Source of the DNA: Salinilacihabitans rarus | GTDB taxonomy: Archaea; Halobacteriota; Halobacteria; Halobacteriales; Natrialbaceae | Length of the DNA stretch: 64,000 bases | Direction: 5' to 3' | Assembly (NCBI RefSeq): GCF_024296665.1 | Contig: NZ_CP100762.1 | Span: forward strand, 2,604,001-2,668,000 | Part shown: positions 1-8,841 of the stretch, piece after piece | Layout: each line of letters begins with the position of its first letter | Position numbering within the stretch: position 1 is the stretch's first letter | Position numbers and translations under genes: made by a program | The notes under the pieces: generated by a model | Seen by the model: only the letters and a program-made list of their open reading frames with translations | Database searches by the model: none | What the model was told of the DNA's origin: nothing

Positions 1-2
1 CC

Positions 3-242
3 GCCGGCGTCCTCGACGGTCGGCCCGCGATCACCCACCGCGACGCCGTCGACGACCTCGCCGACTACGCCGACGTGACCGACGCGCGGGTGGTCGACGA
101 GGGCGACGTGCTCTCCGCCGGCGGCGTCACCTCCGGCATCGACCTCGCGCTGTGGCTGCTCGAACGCGAGTTCGGCCCCGAGGTGGCCGAGCGCGTCGCC
201 CGGGAGATGGAACACGAGCGGCGGGGCGAGGTCGTCCGCTGA
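3..242 (+). CDS. DJ-1/PfpI family protein, C-terminal part (5' cut by window edge)
   Basis: The last 79 residues of a gene that begins before the window. The segment AGVLDGRPAITH, then VVDEGDVLSAGGVTSGIDLAL, is the typical C-terminal half of class I glutamine amidotransferase-like DJ-1/PfpI proteins, where a helix follows the AGG-T-GIDL turn. The nucleophilic cysteine expected upstream is outside the window, so activity cannot be judged. The stop TGA ends at 242. Family assignment is from these motifs; the substrate is unknown. Confidence 0.75.
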   Translation, partial: AGVLDGRPAITHRDAVDDLADYADVTDARVVDEGDVLSAGGVTSGIDLALWLLEREFGPEVAERVAREMEHERRGEVVR

Positions 243-321
243 GGCGGCCGCGGGGCCGATCGGGCCGGCCGATCGGCCGCCGACCGAACGGCTATACGCT
301 CCCGCGGCAATGTCCGCGTAC

Positions 322-972
322 ATGAACGCAGCCCTGTTCGACATGGACGGCGTCCTGGTCGACTCCGAGGACTACTGGGTCGAACTCGAACGCGAGGAGA
401 TCCTGCCCGAGGTCGTCCCGGACGACGACGTCGACGTCGCCGAGATCACGGGGATGAACTACCGCGAGATCTACGACTACCTCGACGCGGAGTACGGGAC
501 CGCGGTCTCCCGCGAGGAGTTCGTCGACGTCTTCGAGGACGCCGCCCACGAACTCTACACCGAGCGCGTCTCCCTGCTCGACGGTACCCACGACCTGCTC
601 GCGGAACTCGACGCACGCGGCGTCGCGACCGCGATCGTCTCCTCCTCGCCACACGACTGGATCGACATGGTGCTCGACCGCTTCGACCTCGACGGGGCGT
701 TCGACGCGGTCGTCAGCGCCGAGGGGATCGACGGGCCGGGCAAGCCGGAACCCGCAATCTTCGAGCGCGCGGCCGCGGACCTCGGCGTCGCCGTCGAGGA
801 GTGCGTCGTCGTCGAGGACTCCGAGAACGGGATCGAGTCGGCCGCCCGCGCGGGGACGGTCGTCGTCGCCTACCGGATCGACGCCCACGACGACCTCGAC
901 CTCTCGCCGGCCGACGAGGTCGTCGACTCGCCGGCGGAACTGCGCGAGACGGTGCTCGGACTGGTCGACTGA
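322..972 (+). CDS. HAD superfamily hydrolase (beta-phosphoglucomutase-like subclass)
   Basis: A phosphatase or phosphomutase of about 216 residues. Motif I is FDMDGVLVDS with nucleophile D7 and acid/base D9 (numbering from ATG 322). The helical cap follows. Motif II is IVSSSP, motif III the lysine in GPGKPEP, and motif IV VVVEDSENG. This order matches HAD subfamily IA enzymes such as sugar phosphatases; the substrate cannot be read from sequence. An ATG at 310 is also in frame, but the TATA-like element GGCTATACG at 289-297 lies about 27 bases before 322, which suits a leaderless transcript starting there. Confidence 0.85.
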   Translation: MNAALFDMDGVLVDSEDYWVELEREEILPEVVPDDDVDVAEITGMNYREIYDYLDAEYGTAVSREEFVDVFEDAAHELYTERVSLLDGTHDLLAELDARGVATAIVSSSPHDWIDMVLDRFDLDGAFDAVVSAEGIDGPGKPEPAIFERAAADLGVAVEECVVVEDSENGIESAARAGTVVVAYRIDAHDDLDLSPADEVVDSPAELRETVLGLVD

Positions 973-979
973 TCGCGGC

Positions 980-3328
980 TCAGACGACCTCGACCGTCCG
1001 CGTCTCCTCGTGGGGAACCAGCGGCTCCTCCGGGAAGGCCACGCTGACGCAAAATTCGAGTTCGTCCGCGTCGGCGCCGAAGACGCCGACCGGGACCGTC
1101 TCCGTCTCCCGGAGGTAGGTGTTCGAACTCGTCATCTCGACCCCGTTGACGGTCACGCGGACCCCCGCACGGGCGGGTTCGCCGACGTTCCCGACCGTCA
1201 CCTCGCACATCTCGCTCTCGCCGGTCGCGACCGAGTCGGGGAACGCGCCCCACTCGACCTCGACGGCCGGCAGCGACCGGGCGCTCTCGTACACCCGTTC
1301 CGCGACGCCCTCGGAGAGGCCGGCGTCGACGAGGCCGGCGACGCCCGCGTCGACGAGGTCGCCGAGGGTCGACAGCCCCTCCTTCGAGAGTTTGCTCGCC
1401 CGGCCGGAGCCGACGCCGTCGACGGCCGTCAGCCCGACCGCGTCGTCGGCGACGCCGTTCTCGATCCGGGCTTCGAGCCTGCGCGCGAGGTTGGCGTCGT
1501 GGGGACCGGCGAACCGGTCGAGGAACGCCCGCAGCGCCGACAGCAGTCGGAGGGCGTTCCGGCGGATCACCCACGCGTCGCTGCGCAGTTCCGAGGGGGT
1601 GGTGCCGCTGGCGGCGCCCCGGAGGATCGCGAGCACCTTCCGCTCGCCGGCGTCGAGGTCGCCCGTTTCCCGGCCGACGAGCACCGCGTTGATCGCGTCG
1701 CGTTCGGACTGGCGGGCCGAGACGGAGTCGAACTCCGCGGCGCGGGCGACGGCTTCGAGGAGGGCGTCCGCGTCGACCCCCTCGTCGCGCTCCGCGAGCG
1801 CCGCGAACCGGGCGGCCGTCTCCAGACGCAGGTAGTACTTCGAGGCGAGCACCCCGCGCGGGGTGGCCTCGATCGAGAGGTCCTCGCCGGTCTCGACGAA
1901 CCCCTCCTCGACCAGCCGTTCGAGGCAGTCCCGGACCTTCCCGCGGAGGTTCGGGAAGTCGTACGCCTCGGGTTTCGACTGGCCGCGGACGTAGTAGAAC
2001 GTCGTTTCGAGCCACTCCATCACGTCCTCCAGGTCGGTGATGGTGCCCATCGCGATCTCGGCGTTGAGGTGGGCGTCGAGGCTGTCCGCGAGGCGGGACT
2101 CGATCTCCTTGCCCTCCCGGAGGAGGCGGCGGTACTTGTCGGCCTCCGCGGTGTCACAGACGACCCAGCCGTAGCCGACGTCGTCGTACCCCGGGCGGCC
2201 CGCCCGCCCGAGCATCTGCAGGACGTCGAGCGGGCTCATGTCGACCTCGCCCTCGAGCGGGTCGTGGATCTTCGTGTCGCGGATGACGACACAGCGGGCG
2301 GGCAGGTTGACCCCCCACGCGAGCGTCGAGGTCGAGAAGAGCAGTTCGATCTTGCCCTCCTTGAACCACTCCTCGACGAGGTCCTTGTCGTTTTTCGACA
2401 GCCCCGCGTGGTGGAAGGCGACGCCGTCGAGCACCGAGTTGCGCAGCGTCTCGTTGTCGAGGGCGTCTTTGGTCTCGGTGTGGAAGTCGTAGTCCCCGCG
2501 CGGGCCGATCCGGAGGTCGCGTTCGGCGATCTCGTCTCTGGCCTTCTTGGCCGCCCGCACCGTGTCCTGCCGGGAGGAGACGAACACGAGCGCCTGCCCG
2601 TCCTCGCGCAGGTGGGGTTCGGCGAGGTCCAGCGCCCGGTAGAGCCGGCGGTACTTGTCGGCGAAGGTGTTCTCGCCGTGCGTGTAGGTCTTCACGCCCG
2701 CGTTGAGGTCGACGGGGCGGTACTCCTCGCCGAACTCGAAGGTACACTCCGGCGGGGCGTCGAGCCACGCCGCCACGTCGTCGACGTTCGGCATCGTCGC
2801 CGACAGCGCGACGATCCGGGGCGTACAGAGCCGCCGCAGCCGCGAGATCGTGACTTCGAGCACCGAGCCCCGGCGGTCGGCGTCGAGCAGGTGGACTTCG
2901 TCGATGACGCAGACGTCGACGTCGGTGACGAAGTCGTACCGCCGGGAGTCGTGCTTGCGCGTCGCGGAGTCGAGTTTCTCGGGGGTCATCACGAGGATGT
3001 CCGCCCGGCGGGCCCGGCGGGGGTTCAGGTCGCGTTCGCCGGTGACGACGTAGACGGAGTAGCCGAGTTCCTCGAAGCGGTCCCAGTCGGCCTCCTTCTC
3101 GTTGGTCAGCGCCCGCAGCGGCGCGATAAAGAGCGCGGTGCCGCCGTCGGCCAGCGCGTTACAGATCGCCAGTTCGGCGAGGGCGGTCTTCCCCGAGGCG
3201 GTCGGCGCGCTCGCGACGACGTTCTCCTCGCGGTCGAGCAGCGCGGGGAGGGCCTCGCGTTGCATCCGGTTGAACTCCTCGAAGGCGAAGGCGTCGGCAA
3301 AGTCGGGGAGAACCTCGGCGACCTCCAT
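980..3328 (-). CDS. Ski2-like superfamily 2 DNA/RNA helicase, Hel308-related
   Basis: ATP-dependent helicase of 782 residues. A Q-like motif (NRMQREALPAL) comes first, then Walker A APTASGKT at 41-48, DEVH at 143-146, SAT at 176-178, and motif VI in MLGRAGRPGYDD around residue 375. A winged-helix and ratchet region follows, then a helix-hairpin-helix-like stretch VDGVGSGRASKLSKEGL near residue 640, and a C-terminal beta-rich domain like those in Sec63/ASCC3 proteins. This architecture matches the Hel308/Ski2 group, which unwinds forked DNA in archaea. Haloarchaea carry more than one such paralogue; this may be the divergent one, so no symbol is given. The PH-domain gene lies just upstream on the same strand. 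Confidence 0.88.
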   Translation of the reverse strand: MEVAEVLPDFADAFAFEEFNRMQREALPALLDREENVVASAPTASGKTALAELAICNALADGGTALFIAPLRALTNEKEADWDRFEELGYSVYVVTGERDLNPRRARRADILVMTPEKLDSATRKHDSRRYDFVTDVDVCVIDEVHLLDADRRGSVLEVTISRLRRLCTPRIVALSATMPNVDDVAAWLDAPPECTFEFGEEYRPVDLNAGVKTYTHGENTFADKYRRLYRALDLAEPHLREDGQALVFVSSRQDTVRAAKKARDEIAERDLRIGPRGDYDFHTETKDALDNETLRNSVLDGVAFHHAGLSKNDKDLVEEWFKEGKIELLFSTSTLAWGVNLPARCVVIRDTKIHDPLEGEVDMSPLDVLQMLGRAGRPGYDDVGYGWVVCDTAEADKYRRLLREGKEIESRLADSLDAHLNAEIAMGTITDLEDVMEWLETTFYYVRGQSKPEAYDFPNLRGKVRDCLERLVEEGFVETGEDLSIEATPRGVLASKYYLRLETAARFAALAERDEGVDADALLEAVARAAEFDSVSARQSERDAINAVLVGRETGDLDAGERKVLAILRGAASGTTPSELRSDAWVIRRNALRLLSALRAFLDRFAGPHDANLARRLEARIENGVADDAVGLTAVDGVGSGRASKLSKEGLSTLGDLVDAGVAGLVDAGLSEGVAERVYESARSLPAVEVEWGAFPDSVATGESEMCEVTVGNVGEPARAGVRVTVNGVEMTSSNTYLRETETVPVGVFGADADELEFCVSVAFPEEPLVPHEETRTVEVV

Positions 3329-3379
3329 CGGGTGGACACGGGGGGCGGCGAGTCAAAGGCGTTTCCTTCGCGGCGCGGC

Positions 3380-3895
3380 TCAGAACTCGGTCGCCGACCT
3401 CGTCGCGCGCTCGAGCTGGTCGTTGAGCAGGCCGGTCGCGTACTCGGGGCGGGGCGCCCGCTCGAAGGTGAGTTCGGGTTCGCCCGAGCCGGCGGTGTAG
3501 ACGGTCAGGTCGCCGTAGCCGAGCAGGCGGCCGCCGACGTCCTGACTGAGGCTGGTGTTCTGGACCCGGTCGAGGCGAAACTGGGTGACGTCGCGGGAGA
3601 CGACGCCGCGTTTCTTGTACAGCTCCGAGGTGGTGATCACGTACCGCGTGCTGGTCCAGACGACGTAGCGCGCGAGCGCGAACCCCAGGCCGAGCAGCGA
3701 GACGGCCACGCCGACGAGCGTCAGCGCGCCGACGCCGTCCTGGGTCGCGCTCCACCCCGCGAGGAGGAAGCCGGCGAGGACGAGCGCCACCCCGGCCGGG
3801 ACGCCGAGGCCCATCTCGACGGGGTGGGGACGGCTCTCCCAGACCACGTCCTCGCCGTCGGAGAGGTGGAGCCAGTTCGGGGTCGACTGCGCCAT
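3380..3895 (-). CDS. PH domain (bPH2/YdbS-like) membrane protein
   Basis: 171 residues. The N-terminus contains WLHLSDGEDVVWESRPHP, a typical opening of bacterial-type PH (DUF304) proteins, then two hydrophobic segments at about 28-48 and 56-78, and then a soluble domain with YVVWTSTRYVITTSELYKKRG and FRLDRVQNTSLSQDVGGRLLGYGDL. The R-Y-x-I-T-x-x-x-L and D-V-Q-N-x-x motifs are characteristic of the family. It is a membrane-anchored protein of unknown function. It is encoded 51 bases upstream of the helicase on the same strand and may be co-transcribed with it. Confidence 0.85.
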   Translation of the reverse strand: MAQSTPNWLHLSDGEDVVWESRPHPVEMGLGVPAGVALVLAGFLLAGWSATQDGVGALTLVGVAVSLLGLGFALARYVVWTSTRYVITTSELYKKRGVVSRDVTQFRLDRVQNTSLSQDVGGRLLGYGDLTVYTAGSGEPELTFERAPRPEYATGLLNDQLERATRSATEF

Positions 3896-3967
3896 CGGTC
3901 GCCGGTATTCCGGCCCCTGCCGTAAATCTGTCGCGGGTAGGCGGCGATTTCCGCCGTCGCTCGGCGG

Positions 3968-5407
3968 TCAGTCGGCGGTCGCGGCCGCCACGGCCCGCGC
4001 GTTCATGCCGCCGCTCGTCTCGTAGCGGTAGTAGAGTCCGAGGCCGATCGCGGCGACGACGTTCGAGACCGTGACGGCCCAGAACACCCCGACGACGCCC
4101 ACGTCGATCGCCGGCAGCGTCGCGACCGTGACGCCCACGTACGGGACCGTCACGGTCGTAAACGCCAGCGCGAGCGCGACGGGCAGGCGGATCGCCCAGT
4201 ACTGGGCGAGCGTGGCGACGAGGCTCGTCCGCGTCCGCCGGGCGCCGTTGAACCCCGCCTGCAGCAGGTACGTCGCGCCGATGGCCCAGTAGCCGTACGC
4301 GAGGATGCGCAGGTAGGCGGCGGCGAGGTCGACCTCCTCGGGGGCGGCGTCCGGGACGAACAGCACCGACAGCGTCTCGGGGATCGCCCACTGGACGGCG
4401 CCGACGACGGTGAGCGCGCCGGCGGCGACGGCGACGCCGGTCCACGTCGTCCGGCGGGCGCGCTCGGGGAGTTCGGCGCCGAGGTTCTGGCCGACCATGC
4501 TCTGGGCGGCCTGCTGGAGCCCCATCGCGGGGACGAACGCCACCGTCGCGACCCGCGCGCCGACGGTGTAGGCGGCCAGCCCGGCGTCCCCGCCGACCGC
4601 GGAGACGACGGCGACCATCGCGACCCGCGCGCCCTGACTCGCGGTGTACTGGCCCGCCGTCGGCCAGCCGATCTCGACGATCTCGCGCCAGTCGCCGGCG
4701 TCGAGGACGAGCACGTCCCGCGTGAAGACGAAGCCGTCGCGACCGGCGACGGCCATACCGAGCGCGAGCAGGAAGCCGAAGCCGTAGCCGATGCCCGTCG
4801 CGAACGCGGCGCCGGCGACGCCGAGGGCGGGGAACTCCCACCAGCCGAAGATGAGGAAGGGATCGAGGACGACGTTGATCGCGACCGCCAGCGCGTTGAC
4901 GTACAGCGCCGCGCGGGAGTCGCCCCAGCCGACGAACGCCGACTCTAACGTATCGCTGGTCGTGAAGATGGGGAAGACGAGCGCGTACGCCGCGAGGTAG
5001 ATCGCGGCGTACTCGGTGACGGTCCCGCCGGCCCCGAAGAGGCCGACGACGTCCCGGGCGAGGGAGAAGACGACGAGGCCGACCGCGAGGCCGACGAGAC
5101 AGCCGAGGACCGTGCCGTTGACGGCGGCGCGGCGCCCCCCGTAGAGGTCCTCCGCGCCCGCGCGCTGGGAGACGAGCACCTGCGTGCCGACGGCGACGCC
5201 GACCCCGACCGCCGAGAGCAACCCGACGATGGGAAAGTTCAGGCCGACGGCGGCGACCGCCTCGAGGCTGTGACGGCCCAGCCAGAGCGTGTCGACGACC
5301 TGCTGGACGATCTGAACGAGGTTCTGGACGAGCAACGGGGCGGCGAGGACGACGAGTGTCCTCGTGATCGGCCCGTCGGTGATGTCCTCTCGGTCGACGT
5401 CGAGCAT
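3968..5407 (-). CDS. MATE family efflux transporter
   Basis: 479 residues with about twelve hydrophobic segments in two similar halves. The opening DITDGPITRTLVVLAAPLLVQNL and the motif VVDTLWLGRHSLEAVAAVGL are hallmarks of MATE (NorM/DinF-like) sodium- or proton-driven drug exporters. The second half repeats the pattern (MGLQQAAQSMVGQNLGA). I chose ATG at 5405-5407 because the family motif begins right after it. A longer reading to 5491 adds 28 residues with no family similarity. A TATA-like CTTTTATCAC (minus strand, about 5436-5449) suits the chosen start. Confidence 0.88.
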   Translation of the reverse strand: MLDVDREDITDGPITRTLVVLAAPLLVQNLVQIVQQVVDTLWLGRHSLEAVAAVGLNFPIVGLLSAVGVGVAVGTQVLVSQRAGAEDLYGGRRAAVNGTVLGCLVGLAVGLVVFSLARDVVGLFGAGGTVTEYAAIYLAAYALVFPIFTTSDTLESAFVGWGDSRAALYVNALAVAINVVLDPFLIFGWWEFPALGVAGAAFATGIGYGFGFLLALGMAVAGRDGFVFTRDVLVLDAGDWREIVEIGWPTAGQYTASQGARVAMVAVVSAVGGDAGLAAYTVGARVATVAFVPAMGLQQAAQSMVGQNLGAELPERARRTTWTGVAVAAGALTVVGAVQWAIPETLSVLFVPDAAPEEVDLAAAYLRILAYGYWAIGATYLLQAGFNGARRTRTSLVATLAQYWAIRLPVALALAFTTVTVPYVGVTVATLPAIDVGVVGVFWAVTVSNVVAAIGLGLYYRYETSGGMNARAVAAATAD

Positions 5408-5435
5408 TCGGTTTGTCACGGAAATTGCCGCTAGC

Positions 5436-5450
5436 CGTGATAAAAGTTTC
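5436..5450 (-). promoter_or_regulatory. TATA-like promoter of the MATE gene
   Basis: On the minus strand the sequence reads GAAACTTTTATCACG, an archaeal TATA-type element. It is centred about 35 bases upstream of ATG 5407, which implies a very short leader. Confidence 0.45.
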
Positions 5451-5523
5451 CACAGTATGACAGTGGACGCGCTCGGCCGGACTAACCACACGGTTTTTCA
5501 CCGGACCGGCCGAGAGTTCGGGT

Positions 5524-6480
5524 ATGAGTCGCGCACGAAAGCCCGACTGGCTGAAGATGCGGCCGCCGTCGGGGCGGGAGTTCGCCGGCATCCGGGAGAC
5601 GCTGCGCGAACGGGGCCTCCACACCGTCTGCGAGGAGGCGAACTGCCCGAACCTCGGCGAGTGCTGGTCGGGCCGGGACGGCGGGTCCGGCGACGGCGGG
5701 ACGGCCACGTTCATGCTGATGGGCGACCGCTGTTCGCGCGCCTGCAACTTCTGTGACGTACAGACGGGCGGGATGGAGCCGCTCGACCCGGACGAACCGG
5801 CGAACGTCGCGAGCGCCGTCGCGGAGATCGGTCTCGACTACGTCGTGCTCACGAGCGTCGACCGCGACGACCTCCCCGATCAGGGGGCGGGCCACTTCGC
5901 CGAGACGATCCGGGAGATCAAGCGCCGCCACCCCGGCATCCTCGTGGAGGTGTTGATCCCGGACTTTCAGGGCGAGCAACGGCTCGTCCGGAAGATCATC
6001 GACGCCGAACCCGACGTCATAGCGCACAACGTCGAGACCGTCGAGCGCCTGCAGTTCCCGGTCCGGGACCGCCGGGCGGGCTACGAGCAGAGCCTCGCGG
6101 TGCTCGAACAGGTCGACCGCGAGTCCGACGTCTACACGAAGACCTCGATCATGCTCGGCCACGGCGAGTACGACCACGAGGTCTACCAGACGCTCGCGGA
6201 CTGCCGGGAACGCGGCGTCGACATCGTCACGCTGGGCCAGTACCTCCAGCCTTCCCGTCGCCACCTCGACGTGAAACGGTACGACCACCCCCACAAGTAC
6301 GAGACCTGGCGGCGGGTCGCCGAGGAGGAACTCGGCTTCCTCTACTGCGCCAGCGGGCCGATGGTCCGGTCGTCGTACAAGGCGGGCGAGTTGTTCGTCG
6401 ACGCGGTGCTCCGGGACGGCGAGAGCGTCGAGGCGGCCCGCGAACGCGCCCGCGACGCCTCGGGCGTCCACGGCGACTGA
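5524..6480 (+). CDS. lipA: Lipoyl synthase
   Basis: Radical SAM enzyme of 318 residues that inserts sulfur at C6 and C8 of a protein-bound octanoyl group. Both iron-sulfur sets are intact: the auxiliary cluster cysteines C36, C41, C47 ([12 protein letters not shown]) and the radical SAM cysteines C70, C74, C77 (CSRACNFC). The C-terminal RSSYKAGE provides the conserved serine that ligates the auxiliary cluster. It ends just upstream of the 2-oxoacid dehydrogenase operon, whose E2 carries the lipoyl lysine. That neighbourhood supports the call. The ATG follows a short AT-rich element. Confidence 0.95.
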   Translation: MSRARKPDWLKMRPPSGREFAGIRETLRERGLHTVCEEANCPNLGECWSGRDGGSGDGGTATFMLMGDRCSRACNFCDVQTGGMEPLDPDEPANVASAVAEIGLDYVVLTSVDRDDLPDQGAGHFAETIREIKRRHPGILVEVLIPDFQGEQRLVRKIIDAEPDVIAHNVETVERLQFPVRDRRAGYEQSLAVLEQVDRESDVYTKTSIMLGHGEYDHEVYQTLADCRERGVDIVTLGQYLQPSRRHLDVKRYDHPHKYETWRRVAEEELGFLYCASGPMVRSSYKAGELFVDAVLRDGESVEAARERARDASGVHGD

Positions 6481-6650
6481 CGCGGTCGGCCTCGCGTCCC
6501 GGCGGTGACCGCCCGTCCAGTATCCGACTATCGTTTCTGGTTATTGTGGCCGTACGTTCACAGACTGCACGATCGGGGCACGAACGGTCGATTCCCTGCC
6601 GGAACTATCCACGCCCATATGATAGCCGTGCAAGAATCGTTTCGATAGTA

Positions 6651-6676
6651 AACTATTTACGAAAATCCTTTAACGC
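6651..6676 (+). promoter_or_regulatory. Probable promoter of the 2-oxoacid dehydrogenase operon
   Basis: An AT-rich stretch (CTATTTACGAAAATCCTTTAAC) stands out in the GC-rich background about 45-65 bases before the GTG start at 6717. It contains TATA-type elements. I cannot tell which of the two T-rich cores is used. Confidence 0.4.
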
Positions 6677-6716
6677 GAGCGATAGACCGTTAGGATATGC
6701 GAAGGTGGGTATACCC

Positions 6717-7826
6717 GTGAGCACGTTACAGTACGACCCCCAGGACCGCGTACAGGTTCTCGACGACGCGGGTCGCGTCAGGGAGGGCGCGGAGGTACCG
6801 GACCTCTCCGAGGAGACGCTCGTCGAGATGTACGAACAGATGCGCCTGGCCCGTCACTTCGACCAGCGGGCGGTGAGTCTCCAGCGCCAGGGTCGAATGG
6901 GGACGTACCCGCCGCTATCGGGCCAGGAGGGCGCCCAGATCGGCAGCGCCCACGCGCTGGGCGAGGCCGACTGGCTCTTCCCGAGTTACCGCGAACACGG
7001 CGCGGGACTCGTCCGGGGACTCTCGCTGAAACGCACCCTGCTGTACTGGATGGGCCACGAGACGGGCAACGCCGTCCCCGAGGATGCGAACATCTTCACC
7101 GTCGCCGTCCCCATCGCCACCCAGATCCCACACGCGACGGGCGCGGCGTGGGCCTCGAAGCTCAAAGGCGAGGAGAAGGCGTTCCTCTGTTACTTCGGCG
7201 ACGGCGCCACCTCGGAGGGGGACTTCCACGAGGGGCTGAACTTCGCCGGCGTCTTCGACGTCCCGGCGGTGTTCTTCTGTAACAACAACCAGTGGGCCAT
7301 CTCGGTGCCCCGGGAACGCCAGACCGCCAGCGAGACGATCGCCCAGAAGGCCCGCGCCTACGGCTTCGAGGGCGTGCAGGTCGACGGGATGGACCCGCTC
7401 GCGGTGTACAAGGTCACCCGCGACGCCGTCGAGAAGGCCAAAGATCCCGACGGCGACGAGTTGCGGCCCACGCTGATCGAGGCGGTCCAGTACCGCTTCG
7501 GGGCACACACGACCGCCGACGATCCGTCGGTCTACCGCGACGAGGAGGAGGTCGAACGCTGGAAGCAGAAAGACCCCATCCCGCGGATGGAGACGTTCCT
7601 GCGCTCGAACGGGATGCTCGACGACGAGCGCGTCGACGCGATCGAGTCGCGGATCGAAGAGCGGGTCGCGGACGCCATCGACGCCGCCGAGGCGGTCGAG
7701 CGCCCCGAACCCGAGGAGATCTTCGCACACGTGTACGCGGGGATGCCCCGCAGGCTGGAGGAACAGATCGAGTGGTTCCGGACCATTCGCGACCAGTACG
7801 GCGACGACGCACTCCTGGAGGACTGA
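6717..7826 (+). CDS. 2-oxoacid (pyruvate-type) dehydrogenase E1 component, alpha subunit
   Basis: 369 residues; thiamine diphosphate-dependent subunit that decarboxylates a 2-oxoacid together with E1 beta. The ThDP motif [15 protein letters not shown]...NNNQWAIS is intact, as are [16 protein letters not shown] and [10 protein letters not shown], typical of E1 alpha. I chose the GTG at 6717 ([19 protein letters not shown]) because family similarity starts there; the open frame extends 57 codons further upstream without homologous sequence. First gene of a four-gene operon; two bases separate it from E1 beta. Haloarchaea oxidise pyruvate mainly with a ferredoxin oxidoreductase, so the true substrate may be another 2-oxoacid. 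Confidence 0.9.
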   Translation: MSTLQYDPQDRVQVLDDAGRVREGAEVPDLSEETLVEMYEQMRLARHFDQRAVSLQRQGRMGTYPPLSGQEGAQIGSAHALGEADWLFPSYREHGAGLVRGLSLKRTLLYWMGHETGNAVPEDANIFTVAVPIATQIPHATGAAWASKLKGEEKAFLCYFGDGATSEGDFHEGLNFAGVFDVPAVFFCNNNQWAISVPRERQTASETIAQKARAYGFEGVQVDGMDPLAVYKVTRDAVEKAKDPDGDELRPTLIEAVQYRFGAHTTADDPSVYRDEEEVERWKQKDPIPRMETFLRSNGMLDDERVDAIESRIEERVADAIDAAEAVERPEPEEIFAHVYAGMPRRLEEQIEWFRTIRDQYGDDALLED

Positions 7827-7828
7827 CC

Positions 7829-8839
7829 ATGGCCGCAGAAGCAGAAACCGAACGAACTGGCGAAACGCAGAACCTGACGCTGGTCCAGGCGGTCCGCGAC
7901 GGTCTGGCCACGGAGATGGCACGGGACGACGACGTCGTCGTGATGGGCGAGGACGTCGGGAAGAACGGCGGGGTCTTCCGCGCGACCGAGGGCCTCTACG
8001 AGGAGTTCGGCGAGGACCGCGTGATCGACACGCCGCTGGCCGAGTCCGGCATCGTCGGCACGGCGATCGGGATGGCCGCCTACGGGCTGCGACCCGTCCC
8101 CGAGATCCAGTTCCTCGGGTTCATCTACCCGGCGTTCGACCAGATCGTCTCGCACGCGGCGCGCCTGCGCACGCGCTCGCGCGGTCGATTCACCTGCCCG
8201 CTGGTCGTCCGCGCCCCCTACGGCGGCGGCATCCGCGCCCCCGAGCACCACTCCGAGTCGACCGAGGCGATGTTCGTCCACCAGCCGGGGCTGAAGGTCG
8301 TCATCCCCTCGACGCCGTACGACACGAAGGGGCTGCTGACGAGCGCGATCCGCTCGCCGGACCCGGTGGTCTTCCTCGAACCGAAACTCATCTACCGCGC
8401 CTTCCGCGGCGAGGTGCCCGAGGAACCCTACGAGGTGCCGATCGGCGAGGCCGCCGTCCGCCGCGAGGGCTCGGACATCTCGGTGTTCACCTACGGCGCG
8501 ATGACCCGGCCCACCCTCGAAGCCGCCGAGAACCTCGACGGCGAGGTCGACGTCGAGGTCGTCGACCTCCGGACGGTCTCGCCGCTGGACGTCGACACCA
8601 TCGTCGAGTCGTTCAAGAAGACCGGCCGCGGCGCCGTCGTCCACGAGGCGCCGAAGACCGGCGGGATGGGCGCCGAGATCGCCGCCACCATCCAGGAGGA
8701 GGCGCTGCTCTACCAGGAGGCGCCGATCGAGCGGATCACCGGCTTCGACACGCCGTTCCCGCTGTACGCGCTCGAGGACTACTACCTGCCCGAACCCGCC
8801 CGCATCGAGGACGGCATCCGGGACGCGATGGAGTTTTGA
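7829..8839 (+). CDS. 2-oxoacid dehydrogenase E1 component, beta subunit
   Basis: 336 residues from the ATG at 7829. Recognised from NLTLVQAVRDGLATEMARDD, VVVMGEDVGKNGGVFRAT, DTPLAESGIVGTAIGMA and APYGGGIRAPEHHSES, all family signatures of transketolase-like E1 beta. The C-terminal ERITGFDTPFPLYALEDYYLP is also standard. It forms an alpha2-beta2 heterotetramer with the preceding gene product. The open frame on this strand extends back into E1 alpha, but that part is out-of-frame shadow. Confidence 0.92.
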   Translation: MAAEAETERTGETQNLTLVQAVRDGLATEMARDDDVVVMGEDVGKNGGVFRATEGLYEEFGEDRVIDTPLAESGIVGTAIGMAAYGLRPVPEIQFLGFIYPAFDQIVSHAARLRTRSRGRFTCPLVVRAPYGGGIRAPEHHSESTEAMFVHQPGLKVVIPSTPYDTKGLLTSAIRSPDPVVFLEPKLIYRAFRGEVPEEPYEVPIGEAAVRREGSDISVFTYGAMTRPTLEAAENLDGEVDVEVVDLRTVSPLDVDTIVESFKKTGRGAVVHEAPKTGGMGAEIAATIQEEALLYQEAPIERITGFDTPFPLYALEDYYLPEPARIEDGIRDAMEF

Positions 8840-8841
8840 CC

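Noticed and set aside
1010-3925. Very long plus-strand open frame opposite the helicase and PH-domain genes
   Set aside because: It is the complement shadow of a GC-rich, third-position-biased gene. Its translation has no family motifs, whereas the minus strand has all helicase motifs in order.
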